Of a DNA stretch of 64,000 nt, positions 1-9,428 are shown in pieces. The position numbers and the translations under genes were made by a program. How positions within the stretch are numbered: position 1 is the first letter of the stretch; every line of letters begins with the position of its first letter. The notes beneath the pieces were generated by a model. The model saw only the letters and a list, made by a program, of their open reading frames with translations. It had not been told where the DNA came from and searched no databases. Origin of the DNA: Candidatus Terasakiella magnetica (GTDB lineage Bacteria; Pseudomonadota; Alphaproteobacteria; Rhodospirillales; Terasakiellaceae); the NCBI RefSeq assembly GCF_900093605.1, contig NZ_FLYE01000047.1:1-64000 (forward strand), in the 5' to 3' direction.

Positions 1-27
1 TCAGCCAAGAGAAGACTTTGAAATCTT

Positions 28-2184
28 TTATTTGTTAGGAGCCAACATTGCGTCAAATTCCTTTATTGGAACAGGACGGCCAAATAGATATCCCTGAAGC
101 ATATGACAATTTTGATCTAAAAGAAATCTTTCCTGAATCTCTTCCTCTACACCCTCTGCGATAACTTCCATCCTCATATGAGAAGCAATTCCGACAATCA
201 CTTCAACCAAGCTATTATCAGCAGAACGGTTCCCGATGTTATCTACAAAGGATTTGTCAATTTTGAGCTTTGTAAAAGGTAACTGTGCAAGATAGGAAAG
301 TGACGAGAACCCTGTGCCAAAGTCATCAATGGAACACTCTACACCCATTTCCTTTAAGATGCTGAGTTTTGAAATAACCTCATCAAGATGATTTAAGGAG
401 ATGCTTTCTGTAAGTTCCAGTTGGAGTAGGTTTGGATTTATGTCGTATTCTTGAAGGCACATTTTTAGGTGAGAAAGAAATTCGACCTGATGAAATTGAT
501 GTGCGCTGACATTGACTGAGAGTACTAAATCTTTTGTAGACGCTTTCTTCTGCCACAACTCGATTTGTGCGCAGGCTTTTTCCAGTACCCATTTGCCAAT
601 GGGCAAAATCAAGCCTGTCTCTTCAGCAAGTGGAATAAACTCTAATGGCGATGTTAAACCACGCTCAGGATGATGCCAACGAATTAACGCCTCAGCACCA
701 ACAGTTTGACCTTTTGAATTCACCTGTGCTTGGTAATATAGTTCAAATTGTTCTCTGTTAATGGCTCTGTGTAATTCACTTTCTAGGGCTGCCCGATTAG
801 CAATTGCCAATTGCATTTCCGGATCGAAAAAGTGGAATGTATTGCGTCCAGAATTTTTAGATTCATACATTGCAATGTCTGCGCGCTGAAGTAACTCAGC
901 AGTTGTTTCAGTTCCCTCATACATGCAAAGGCCGATACTCGCTGTACACCGCACTTTAAAGCCTTTTAACTGGTATGGTCTGGCCAGGCTTTCTAAAATT
1001 TTACCCGATACTTTTTTTGCCTGGATTGCAGCCGTTACCGAGTTTTTATCTAACATTTCAAGAAGAACGACAAATTCATCGCCACCAATACGCGCGACAC
1101 TATCTTTTTCGCGCAGTCCTTCCTTTAAGCGTTTGGAAGCTTCAATTAAAAGTAAATCGCCAAAGTCATGCCCACGTGTATCGTTATGAATTTTAAAATT
1201 ATCCAGATCGACAAACAAGATTGCTCCGCAATGCTTTTCACGCTTTGCTAAAGCTAAAGCATGCGCAACTTTCTCCTCTAACATCCGTCGATTGGGAAGC
1301 TTGGTAAGCTGGTCTACGTAAACCATTTGAGCAACTTCATTCTGGACTTTTTTGCTCGCGGTTAAATCAAAGAAAGTCCCAATATAATGAAGGGGCTCAC
1401 CTTCCGAATTATAGACCGCAGCTATACTCAATCGTTCGGGGAAAACTCTTCCATCCTTGCGGCGGTTCCAAATCTCACCTTGCCACCTTCCTTTTGTTAA
1501 TAAGGATGACCACAGTTTTTTGTAAAATTCTTTATCGTGCCTGCCAGAACTTAGCAGACTCATTGGTTGTCCAATTGCGTCTTTTTCGTCATATCCTGTT
1601 AAATCTGTAAACGCTTTATTGATTTGTTCGATAATGCCCTTAGAGTTAGTAACCACAGTACCTGAAAGAGATTCAAAAGAGATCGCCTGGAGAGTTTGTT
1701 TGTCAGCCCATAATTTCTGGTCTGAAATGTCAAAAAGTATCGCCCGGTATTGGTAAGGGGTACTATTTGAATCAACATTTTCAGTCATATTCATAGAAAC
1801 TGTTTTGATTGTCCCATCACGGCTTAAAATATCTAATTCAAGGTCAACAACATATCTATGTTCAATGAAAGAAGGAAAATGCTTCTGATATTTTAACTGG
1901 CTCTCAGGTGTTAAAAAATCAGTCAGCCTTTTTTTACCAATGACTTCCTCACGGCTCACTCCTAACCATGAAAGTTCTTTAGAGTTGATCTGCAAGATAA
2001 CATCATCGCAATCAGAAATATGACTGCCAAAAGATGCGAGTTCATGAATGGTCTGTATTTCACTTTCAAGGCTTGAAAGTTTTAAGACAATATTCTTTAA
2101 ATCAACCCCAACCGATGGACAGCCTCTTCCCTTCATTGCAGATACAATGTTCGCAGGTGGAGTAGGGTTAGAATTATCAGTCAT
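28..2184 (-). CDS. PAS-PAS-GGDEF-EAL cyclic-di-GMP signalling protein
   Basis: A 718-residue soluble protein with two PAS domains (about 50-160 and 165-285), a GGDEF domain (about 300-450) and a C-terminal EAL domain (about 465-715). The diguanylate cyclase signature RIGGDEFVVL is intact. The EAL side keeps EALIRWHHPERG and the DDFGTGFSSL metal-binding motif, so both synthesis and hydrolysis of cyclic-di-GMP look possible; the net activity cannot be told from sequence. No membrane segment or signal peptide is seen, so the PAS domains probably sense something in the cytoplasm. The gene ends 28 bases inside the window edge and is complete. It follows the alanine-rich coiled-coil gene on the same strand by about 40 bp, so the two may be co-transcribed. 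Confidence 0.93.
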   Translation of the reverse strand: MTDNSNPTPPANIVSAMKGRGCPSVGVDLKNIVLKLSSLESEIQTIHELASFGSHISDCDDVILQINSKELSWLGVSREEVIGKKRLTDFLTPESQLKYQKHFPSFIEHRYVVDLELDILSRDGTIKTVSMNMTENVDSNSTPYQYRAILFDISDQKLWADKQTLQAISFESLSGTVVTNSKGIIEQINKAFTDLTGYDEKDAIGQPMSLLSSGRHDKEFYKKLWSSLLTKGRWQGEIWNRRKDGRVFPERLSIAAVYNSEGEPLHYIGTFFDLTASKKVQNEVAQMVYVDQLTKLPNRRMLEEKVAHALALAKREKHCGAILFVDLDNFKIHNDTRGHDFGDLLLIEASKRLKEGLREKDSVARIGGDEFVVLLEMLDKNSVTAAIQAKKVSGKILESLARPYQLKGFKVRCTASIGLCMYEGTETTAELLQRADIAMYESKNSGRNTFHFFDPEMQLAIANRAALESELHRAINREQFELYYQAQVNSKGQTVGAEALIRWHHPERGLTSPLEFIPLAEETGLILPIGKWVLEKACAQIELWQKKASTKDLVLSVNVSAHQFHQVEFLSHLKMCLQEYDINPNLLQLELTESISLNHLDEVISKLSILKEMGVECSIDDFGTGFSSLSYLAQLPFTKLKIDKSFVDNIGNRSADNSLVEVIVGIASHMRMEVIAEGVEEEIQERFLLDQNCHMLQGYLFGRPVPIKEFDAMLAPNK

Positions 2185-2222
2185 CTTACCTCCAAGAGTG
2201 GAAGGTTATTAGAATTTAACAT

Positions 2223-2711
2223 TCATTCTTTTAAGTCTTTTGCTATGTTTTGTGTTTCATTTGCCAGTTTGGCTGCCGTCGCTGCGGCCACCGCGGCTCT
2301 TTTGGTCGCTGCAGCAGCTTCTGTTGAAGCATGTAGTGCGGTTTCTTCAGCTTGATGAGCCGCAGCGTTTGCCGCTGCCGCTGCCGCTGCTGCTGCCGCC
2401 GCTGCTGCTTCTGAAGCTGCAATTGAGGAAAGACTTGCAGCCGTTGCCGCTGATTGAGCTGCAAACACAACTTCCTGATTAGCAGCTTTCTGAGCTGCGA
2501 TTTTGGCATTTTCGCAAGCTGAGGCAGAACTCTCAGCAGCGGTTGCTGACCTTAAGGCTGCTTCAAGAGCTGTCGATGTCATATCTTTCATTGACGTCAG
2601 CATACCGCTGTAACGTTCATTGACGACCAAATAGCTCTCTCGCAAAGTTGTTACTTCGCTTTCAAGATACGATAGTTTTTCGTGTATGAGTGTTTCAGTT
2701 TCTGAATTCAT
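2223..2711 (-). CDS. Alanine-rich coiled-coil protein of unknown function
   Basis: A 162-residue protein. Residues 1-50 look like an ordinary coiled coil (ETLIHEKLSYLESEV). From about residue 55 on it is dominated by Ala with regularly spaced Glu, Lys and Ser, including a run of about twelve alanines. It has no signal peptide, no membrane segment and no catalytic motif that I recognise. The composition suggests one long helix. It sits just upstream of the GGDEF/EAL gene on the same strand and could be a partner or scaffold, but that rests on position only. The alternative reading frames here are also open because of the GCN-rich sequence; this frame is preferred for its normal N-terminus and ATG. 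Confidence 0.7.
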   Translation of the reverse strand: MNSETETLIHEKLSYLESEVTTLRESYLVVNERYSGMLTSMKDMTSTALEAALRSATAAESSASACENAKIAAQKAANQEVVFAAQSAATAASLSSIAASEAAAAAAAAAAAAANAAAHQAEETALHASTEAAAATKRAAVAAATAAKLANETQNIAKDLKE

Positions 2712-3138
2712 AACAATACATTATAGGTTATTAATAGTTTATGCTGCTCCTGAAACCGAGTGATGTCAATGACATTAGGAAGAAGTGCTTTTATTTGTTT
2801 TTCTTAGGGGTAATGAGAAAAAGATATAGGATAAAAATTGTACAGGTGACGAATTCGTTTGTGCTTGGTTCCCTGATCAATTTTTCCTTTGAAGGTATTA
2901 TATAAGGGGCTGGCATAAATAAGGTTTCACCAGCACGCATTTTCACTTGTCCGCAATAGGTCTGCTTTCGCTTCTACAGCGGTCATAAATCCAAAAATGT
3001 CCACCTAACGCTTCTCAATGGGGGGCGATTTCTCGGGCCTAAATGACCGTCTTTATGCATGTCCACATGAAATGGAAGAGGAACTTGGCATATAAAATGT
3101 ATTGATGGGTATATGTTTAGTTAAATAAGGAATGAGTT
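2712..3138. other. Intergenic region between divergent transcription units
   Basis: About 430 bp with no convincing ORF. It must carry the promoters for the coiled-coil/GGDEF unit (-) and the glucosylglycerate unit (+). Near the right end, TTGGCA around 3086 followed by AT-rich sequence and TATATG is a weak promoter candidate for the + unit. The middle part (about 2930-3060) is more GC-rich and may be a decayed insertion or gene remnant; I could not identify it. Confidence 0.4.
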
Positions 3139-3963
3139 TTGACGAATGTTTTACAAAAACTGATTGTCTTTACAGATCTTGATGGGACTTTTCTTGATCA
3201 TGAAACTTATTCGTATCAAGCATCGCTTGAAACATTGAATAGGCTGAAAGAGCTTAAAGTCCCTGTTATTTTCACAACGAGCAAGACATGGGCAGAGGTG
3301 AGGGACCTTCAAGATGAAGTTTCAATTTCTGAGCCTTGCATCGTTGAAAATGGTGCCGCTATTTATTTAGGTGAAAGTGACTTTTCACAATCATTATACT
3401 CTGCTCCTTACAAGGTACTGGGGAAAGATTATAATGGCATCTGCACATTTATTGATCAAATTGATCAAAATTTAAGCAGTCATATCCTTGGTTTCAGCCA
3501 AATGTCTGTTTCTCAGATTATAGAACACACAGGATTGCCTAAGCAAAAGGCAATAAAAGCCAAAGACAGAAAAGCGAGTGAACCATTTTTATGGTCAGGA
3601 AATGATGCTGAACTTAAAATATTAAAAATAAAAGCCAAGGAAGCGGGCTTAAAGGTGCTTCAAGGGGGGCGCTTCTATCATCTGTTATCAAATGTGGATA
3701 AAAGTAGTGCCATTAAATGGCTTTTAGAAAAAATAGAAGCAAAATACCCAGCCATAGACTTTCATACGTGCGCCCTTGGCGATGGCCCTAATGATGAAGA
3801 TATGTTGAAGACTGTCGATACAGGCATAGTAATTGCAAACCCAAATGTTACGCGCCCAAACATCACGGGAGCGACGGGGCAAATAGTTTATTCAAAACGA
3901 ATAGGACCACAAGGTTGGTCTGATGAATTGAATAAGCTTTTGTACGAACTGGGTCCAAAATAA
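3139..3963 (+). CDS. Glucosyl-3-phosphoglycerate phosphatase (MpgP/HAD-IIB family)
   Basis: A 274-residue HAD phosphatase of the mannosyl-3-phosphoglycerate phosphatase family. Motif I is DLDGTFLDH near the N-terminus, and the late motif GDGPNDEDML (about 217-226) binds Mg2+. The family dephosphorylates glucosyl- or mannosyl-3-phosphoglycerate to the compatible solute. Here the glucosyl substrate is inferred from the next gene, a GpgS-type synthase. The start is TTG at 3139, chosen because AAGGA lies about 7 bp upstream and the HAD motif begins soon after. The gap to the synthase gene is 21 bp, so the two form an operon. Confidence 0.85.
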   Translation: MTNVLQKLIVFTDLDGTFLDHETYSYQASLETLNRLKELKVPVIFTTSKTWAEVRDLQDEVSISEPCIVENGAAIYLGESDFSQSLYSAPYKVLGKDYNGICTFIDQIDQNLSSHILGFSQMSVSQIIEHTGLPKQKAIKAKDRKASEPFLWSGNDAELKILKIKAKEAGLKVLQGGRFYHLLSNVDKSSAIKWLLEKIEAKYPAIDFHTCALGDGPNDEDMLKTVDTGIVIANPNVTRPNITGATGQIVYSKRIGPQGWSDELNKLLYELGPK

Positions 3964-3984
3964 TAAAGCAGGGGATTTCACCAA

Positions 3985-5196
3985 ATGTCTGACTTTTACC
4001 AAAAAGGGGTGATTTCAACACTCCATAACCTAACAGACCGTTCTGTTGAGGACTTGGAACAAGATTTAATAACTTTTTCACAGACACGTCCCATATCTTT
4101 GGTTCTGCCTTCTTTATTTTCAGAGCTAGAAGGCCCAGCTCTTCAACATATTGTCGATGAGCTTTCTCAAGTTCCCTATTTAGCTGAAATTACTATTGGC
4201 TTAGACCAAGCCAATAAAGAACAATTCGAATATGCAAAGAACTATTTCTCCAAACTCCCCCAACGTCACAGAATTTTATGGAATGAAGGGCCGCGTATGC
4301 AAGCCCTTGATCAAGAGCTCAAAGATAAAAACATCTCTCCACGTGAACTGGGAAAAGGGCGAAATGTCTGGTTCTGTTTTGGCTATACCTTATCATCAAG
4401 ACGCGCTGAAGTCGTTGGCTTACATGATTGTGACATCCTGACTTATGACCGTAAAATGTTGGCGAGGTTACTGTATCCTGTTGCAAATCCAAACTTTTCA
4501 TATGTCTTTGCAAAAGGGTTCTACCCCCGCATAAATCAAGGAAAGCTGAGTGGTCGTGTCACCCGTTTATTGGTGACCCCTTTATTACATGCCTTGAAAA
4601 AAGTCTGTGGTGATAATGATTATATTACCTATTTAGATAGTTTTAGATATCCCCTAGCTGGTGAATTTGCCATGCGTGCAAGCGTGGTGTCTGATATTCG
4701 CATCCCTTCTGATTGGGGCTTGGAAATTGGTGTTCTTTCTGAAGTCAGACGGAACTATTCAACCAAGGTCATAGCCCAGGTTGATATTGCTGATCAATAT
4801 GATCACAAGCATCAGATTATGTCTGAAGAAGACGCAACCAAAGGCCTTTCACGCATGAGTATTGATATCTCTAAAGCCATTTTCAGAAAGCTCGCGACCG
4901 ATGGTGAGATTTTCTCATTAGAAAAATTCCGTACCGTGAAAGCGACATATTATCGAACGGCCCTAGACCTTATTGAGAATTATCATAATGACGCCATGAT
5001 GAATGGTCTTGTTGTTGATCGCCACGAAGAAGAACAGGCTGTTGAACTTTTTGCCCAAAATATTATGGAAGCGGGTCAGGTCTTTCTTGAATACCCTCAG
5101 GAAGTCCCCTTTATCCCCAGTTGGAGCCGTGTTAATTCAGCGATGCCGGGCTTCTTGTCTCGGCTTAACAAAGCCGTTGAGGAAGATAACGCTTAA
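3985..5196 (+). CDS. gpgS: Glucosyl-3-phosphoglycerate synthase
   Basis: A 403-residue GT81-type glycosyltransferase. It is expected to join glucose from an NDP-glucose to 3-phosphoglycerate, giving glucosyl-3-phosphoglycerate, the precursor of the osmolyte glucosylglycerate. The metal/nucleotide motif is LHDCDIL (about 145), and the family-typical YLDSFRYPLAGEFAM stretch follows at about 213-227. The protein is cytoplasmic with no signal peptide. It lies directly downstream of its phosphatase and converges on a GH13 phosphorylase gene; the two stop codons share the tetranucleotide TTAA at 5193-5196. Confidence 0.88.
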   Translation: MSDFYQKGVISTLHNLTDRSVEDLEQDLITFSQTRPISLVLPSLFSELEGPALQHIVDELSQVPYLAEITIGLDQANKEQFEYAKNYFSKLPQRHRILWNEGPRMQALDQELKDKNISPRELGKGRNVWFCFGYTLSSRRAEVVGLHDCDILTYDRKMLARLLYPVANPNFSYVFAKGFYPRINQGKLSGRVTRLLVTPLLHALKKVCGDNDYITYLDSFRYPLAGEFAMRASVVSDIRIPSDWGLEIGVLSEVRRNYSTKVIAQVDIADQYDHKHQIMSEEDATKGLSRMSIDISKAIFRKLATDGEIFSLEKFRTVKATYYRTALDLIENYHNDAMMNGLVVDRHEEEQAVELFAQNIMEAGQVFLEYPQEVPFIPSWSRVNSAMPGFLSRLNKAVEEDNA

Positions 5197-6929
5197 TCAG
5201 TTTGTTGGGTTATCCACACTGTTTGGTAGGGTGCGAAATTCAGTGTGCCCTCAGATAAATTGATTACAGCCCCGCTGATCAAATCAATCCACTTTTGTGA
5301 AGTGGAAAGATTAAGGTCTAATAGGGATAAGCAACTTTCTTCAGCTTGTAAGTTCGTTACCACATAGATCAATTGCTTCTCTCCCTTATGCTCTCTAAGG
5401 AAGCCGAAGAAACCTGAACTGGGCTGGATCATATATTGTGTTGCATCAGGGTGGAAGGCTGGTTGTTCAATACGAATTGCAAGAAGCCTGCGAATTTCAT
5501 TGAATATCTGAGCTTGAATACTTGTCGCACCATCGAGTAATTGGATTAATTTTTGATAATCCCACTGATGACGATTGATGGAACGATTATGTTGGGTTTC
5601 TTCCATCTTTACATAATCATTAGGCGTTGCCAGCAGGCTTAAAATATAAAATGCGGGAATGCCTTGCAAGCTCATCATTATTGTTTGTGATGCAAGGAAA
5701 CGCTCTTTTTGAAGGTGATCTGGCCCTTTGATCGTTCCCTTAAGCGCATCAAAATAAGTGATGTTCATTTCATATGGTTTTTCAACGCCCTCTCCAATGG
5801 AACGTGTGGTCACAGTTCCCCCAAATAATTCGATGGTATTGAGCAAAATATCAATATCATTCTTGGAAAGCAGCCCTTCAACAGGGCGCAATCCAATTCC
5901 ATCGTGTGAGGCGGTGAAATTTAAATAGCTACACCCATTTTGCAAAGGCGGTGTACTCGCCGCCCAATGGCGCAAAAACTCAGAGCGCCCGGTTAACAGG
6001 GCATGTAGAAGTAGAGGAGGGAGGCTAAAGTTATAGACAACATGCGCTTCATTGGCATTGCCAAAATATTGCAGGTTCTCGTGATTAGGGACATTGGTTT
6101 CCGTTATGATAATGACTGTTTCATCACGCATATCTACAAGTGTACGTATTAGTTTTATGATTTCATGGGTTTGCGGCAAATGCAGGCTTGTGCTGTTTAC
6201 CTCTTTCCATAAAAATGCGACTGCATCCAGTCGAAAAATGCGAACGCCATGATCAATATAGCGTCTCATAATTTTAATAAATTCAATCAATAAAGCCGGG
6301 TTGCCAAAATCTAAATCAACTTGATCATGGCTAAAGGTACACCATACATGTTTTAGGCCGTTTTTAGTTTGCGTAGGCCGTAACAATTCAAACGGGCGAG
6401 GGCGAACAACGTCGCTTAGATTATCTTCAGGGAAAGCCGTTTTAATATAATCGCACCCAGGGGCTTTTCCCTCTTCAAACTGTCGAAACCATTCATGTTT
6501 GCTTGAGGCATGATTAATGACCACATCAGCCATGAGTCTAAACTTCTGTGCAATATCCGTTATATCTGACCATTCCCCAAGGTCGGATCGAACCTGATCA
6601 TAATCTTGAACAGCAAAACCATCATCAGAGGTATAGGGGAAAAACGGCAATATATGTACGCCATTAATGATCCCGCTTAGATACTCATTTAAGAAGTGCT
6701 TTAAGCTATGAAGAGGTTTCTCACCTTCTTCACAGAGGCTATCACCATAGGTGATCATGACCACATCATTTTGATCCCACAAATGCGTAGTTTCTTGTTG
6801 GTTGCTTGTCGCAGCTACCCCAAATGCAGCAAGAACATCACCTGCAAGGTCTTTATGGTTTGCGTTTGGATAGATCAGTTCAAGATGATGGCTGACATGA
6901 TCTAGTTGATCGTTCGTGAACCAGCTCAC
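5193..6929 (-). CDS. GH13 subfamily 18 phosphorylase, probable glucosylglycerate phosphorylase
   Basis: A 578-residue alpha-amylase-superfamily protein of the sucrose phosphorylase type. The catalytic nucleophile Asp lies in RLDAVAFLW, the acid/base Glu in IITETNVPN and the third carboxylate in ASHDGIG. GH13_18 members cleave sucrose, sucrose-6-phosphate, glucosylglycerol or glucosylglycerate with phosphate. Glucosylglycerate is the likely substrate because the convergent genes make it; this is inference from context. The start is a GTG with only a weak ribosome-binding site. It lies 3 bp after the Anbu stop, so translation may be coupled to the Anbu operon. Confidence 0.83.
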   Translation of the reverse strand: MSWFTNDQLDHVSHHLELIYPNANHKDLAGDVLAAFGVAATSNQQETTHLWDQNDVVMITYGDSLCEEGEKPLHSLKHFLNEYLSGIINGVHILPFFPYTSDDGFAVQDYDQVRSDLGEWSDITDIAQKFRLMADVVINHASSKHEWFRQFEEGKAPGCDYIKTAFPEDNLSDVVRPRPFELLRPTQTKNGLKHVWCTFSHDQVDLDFGNPALLIEFIKIMRRYIDHGVRIFRLDAVAFLWKEVNSTSLHLPQTHEIIKLIRTLVDMRDETVIIITETNVPNHENLQYFGNANEAHVVYNFSLPPLLLHALLTGRSEFLRHWAASTPPLQNGCSYLNFTASHDGIGLRPVEGLLSKNDIDILLNTIELFGGTVTTRSIGEGVEKPYEMNITYFDALKGTIKGPDHLQKERFLASQTIMMSLQGIPAFYILSLLATPNDYVKMEETQHNRSINRHQWDYQKLIQLLDGATSIQAQIFNEIRRLLAIRIEQPAFHPDATQYMIQPSSGFFGFLREHKGEKQLIYVVTNLQAEESCLSLLDLNLSTSQKWIDLISGAVINLSEGTLNFAPYQTVWITQQTD

Positions 6930-6932
6930 CGC

Positions 6933-7667
6933 TTAACGTATCCACTCAGGATCAGGCAGCGTGGAGAACAAATCACGCAAACCTTGCCCCCATATATCGC
7001 CTAAACTATTAAAATAAGGATCATCTTCTAAAATAAGATGATGATACATCCCCTCAAAATTATCCCTTGGAATGAACGTTAGGTCGATAGGTAATCCAAC
7101 GGATAAGTTCGACCTGATCGTTGAATTAAAAGAAACCAAGCCGCATTTTACAGCTTCAGCAATGGATAACTGTGGTGTGATGACACGCTCAATAATGGGT
7201 TTGCCGTACTTGGCTTCGCCAATTTGGAAATAGGGTGTTTCAGCAGTAGCCTCAACAAAATTACCGGCTGAATAAATATTAAACAATCGCATGCGGCGCC
7301 CTTTGATTTGACCACCAACAATCAGCGATGCAGAAAAATCAACATCATGATTTTTAAGGGCATCAGCTTCTTCCCCATGCACCTCACGCAACGTGGCGCC
7401 GACAAGTCTTGCAACATCAAACATACTTACTTGTGAATAGATGTTGGTTTTTACATCATCATCTTCAAGACGCTCTTCCAGACGGCTCAACACATTTTGT
7501 GTGATTGCGAGATTGCCTGCCACTAAGATAACGATACGGCGATCTTCTTTTGCATCAAATATAAATGTTTTGCGAAAGGTTGAGATATTATCAATACCCG
7601 CATTGGTCCGAGTATCAGACATGAAAACCAATCCTACATCCAAAAGCATGCCTAGGCAGTAACTCAT
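6933..7667 (-). CDS. Anbu, proteasome/HslV-like peptidase
   Basis: A 244-residue Ntn-hydrolase-fold protein of the Anbu (ancestral beta subunit, proteasome-related) family. The N-terminus is MSYCLGMLLDVGLVF; after Met removal Ser2 would be the nucleophile position. The SDTRTNAG stretch is family-typical. Anbu proteins form ring or lock-washer oligomers, and their physiological substrate is still debated. The gene order ATP-grasp, alpha-E, transglutaminase, Anbu is the widespread conserved operon, proposed to make and hydrolyse a peptide-like modification. The gap to the transglutaminase gene upstream is 19 bp. Confidence 0.9.
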   Translation of the reverse strand: MSYCLGMLLDVGLVFMSDTRTNAGIDNISTFRKTFIFDAKEDRRIVILVAGNLAITQNVLSRLEERLEDDDVKTNIYSQVSMFDVARLVGATLREVHGEEADALKNHDVDFSASLIVGGQIKGRRMRLFNIYSAGNFVEATAETPYFQIGEAKYGKPIIERVITPQLSIAEAVKCGLVSFNSTIRSNLSVGLPIDLTFIPRDNFEGMYHHLILEDDPYFNSLGDIWGQGLRDLFSTLPDPEWIR

Positions 7668-7686
7668 AACAATCTATATTCCTTGA

Positions 7687-8487
7687 TTACTCTTGTTTTT
7701 GACTGACTTGAACATCAATGTTCAACTTCTCACCATACCCGCCGGTACGTACACCTATTATAGGGGCTGCACAAGAATAGTCATATCCAATTGCAAGGCG
7801 AACATAACTTTCTGTCGCACTTTGTCGATTTGAAGGGTCCATACTGATCCAACCAAAATTATGAATATAAGCTTCCGCCCATGCGTGTGAGGCGGGCTCA
7901 CCAATACCGTTGGTTATATATCCAGAAATATATCGACAAGGCACATTATGAACACGGCATGCTGCGATATAAAGATGGGCAAAATCCTGGCACACACCTT
8001 TTTTACTCTCAAAAACATCTGCTGCATTGCTCGTAACATCTGACACACCACTGACATAAGTGATTTCATTAGCAAGACCATTCATAAGCTCATGCAAGAA
8101 AGAGATATCGCCCTGTTCCTCACGTATATTCGTATAATTTTGTGAAAAGGCTTCAAGCTCGGGGCTTACTTCTGTCAATGGGGTTTCACGTAGAAACATA
8201 ATGGGGGGCAGCCCGTCATCCAGCTTTAAGACGCCTGCGGTATCTTTTGTTTCAATTTCGCCTTCAACTATAATTTTCAGATCGTGATGCTCTGCATTTT
8301 CTGTGGCGATATGAACAATATTACCAAACCCATCCGTCCATTGCTTTAGGCTTTCAGGCCCCGTAACGGACCAATGAAGAACACGTTGGTTGCGATCATT
8401 TCGAGGGGTTAAACGTAAATACTGAACAGCTCTTCGTGCTGCGACTTCAAGCGCATAATGGCTTTCATGTTTAATTTTAATTATCAT
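7687..8487 (-). CDS. Transglutaminase-like cysteine peptidase of the Anbu operon
   Basis: A 266-residue protein with an N-terminal beta domain and a transglutaminase-fold catalytic core. The catalytic triad is visible: Cys in KKGVCQDFAH, His in ASHAWAEAYI and Asp in WISMDPSN. Such proteins usually hydrolyse amide bonds instead of cross-linking. No signal peptide is present, so it is cytoplasmic like its operon partners. Its ATG overlaps the stop of the alpha-E gene by 4 bp, a sign of translational coupling. Confidence 0.92.
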   Translation of the reverse strand: MIIKIKHESHYALEVAARRAVQYLRLTPRNDRNQRVLHWSVTGPESLKQWTDGFGNIVHIATENAEHHDLKIIVEGEIETKDTAGVLKLDDGLPPIMFLRETPLTEVSPELEAFSQNYTNIREEQGDISFLHELMNGLANEITYVSGVSDVTSNAADVFESKKGVCQDFAHLYIAACRVHNVPCRYISGYITNGIGEPASHAWAEAYIHNFGWISMDPSNRQSATESYVRLAIGYDYSCAAPIIGVRTGGYGEKLNIDVQVSQKQE

Positions 8488-9428
8488 TGGACCATCATAA
8501 ATTCATTTTGAATTGCGAGACTAATTTCATCAATCTGTTTGGAGAAATCACGCAAGAAATGATCTATACCGACCCTTTGCAATTGAGATATTTGCACAGA
8601 CTGTAAACGATATTGCAGCTCATAAACATCTTTGAGCACAACAGATGAAGGATTGAGCTCCTTTAAAATATCAACCACGTCATTCACACAGGCAAGCAAA
8701 GACCTCGGCACTTCCTCATGTAAGATGAGGAGTTCAGCAATTCGGTCCACTTCTATACTGCTTGAGAATGTTTCCCTATAGGCTTTATATGCATTGAGCG
8801 CATGTAGCAGGACTGTCGCCTGATAATAATCAGATACTTGTAAATTGCGTGTTGTTGTCGCAAAATTATTGTTCTGGCCAAGATGCGCCCCTAAAAAACG
8901 CGCGGTGTAATCAGCTCTTTCAAGGCAGAAACCGAGATTTGCAAATTTAAGCCCTTCGCCTCTTCTCATGGAGCCTTCCATGGTCCCCCGAAACATATAG
9001 GAGCGATCAATCATCCAATCCAGATGATCATCAATTGAGGCTTTGCTGATTTCAGAATAGCCAAGATCACGTACGGCAAGCCATGTTCTGTTCATGCAAC
9101 TCCAAACATCGGATGTCAATAAATGCCGTGTCGCACGGGCATTTTCTCGTGCAAAGCGCAAAGATGATTTAACACTCGAGGGATTGTTAAGGTCACACAA
9201 CATAAAGGCTGTTACGCGCCCCTTGGTCGCAGCGCCATATTCTTTTGAAAACAGTTCTTCTTGTCCAGAAACCTGCAATGAAGCTAAAGACAATCTACAG
9301 ACTTCTCCGTCATCATTATTTTTGATCATATTTGAATGTCGGGTGGTCTGTAATAAACGTACTATATTTTCTGCACGTTCCATATGGCGGGCCATCCAAA
9401 ATAAATTATCAGCTGCGCGTCCGAGCAT
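8484..9428 (-). CDS. Alpha-E domain protein (DUF403)
   Basis: A helical protein of about 314 residues of the alpha-E family, always found next to circularly permuted ATP-grasp proteins. Its biochemical role is unknown; it is thought to work with the ATP-grasp ligase. I chose the ATG at 9428 (protein beginning MLGRAADNLFWMARH) because GGAGGG sits about 6 bp before it and family members start this way. A longer reading from 9464 exists but would overlap the upstream gene by 56 bp. With the chosen start the overlap is 20 bp. Confidence 0.88.
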   Translation of the reverse strand: MLGRAADNLFWMARHMERAENIVRLLQTTRHSNMIKNNDDGEVCRLSLASLQVSGQEELFSKEYGAATKGRVTAFMLCDLNNPSSVKSSLRFARENARATRHLLTSDVWSCMNRTWLAVRDLGYSEISKASIDDHLDWMIDRSYMFRGTMEGSMRRGEGLKFANLGFCLERADYTARFLGAHLGQNNNFATTTRNLQVSDYYQATVLLHALNAYKAYRETFSSSIEVDRIAELLILHEEVPRSLLACVNDVVDILKELNPSSVVLKDVYELQYRLQSVQISQLQRVGIDHFLRDFSKQIDEISLAIQNEFMMVQ

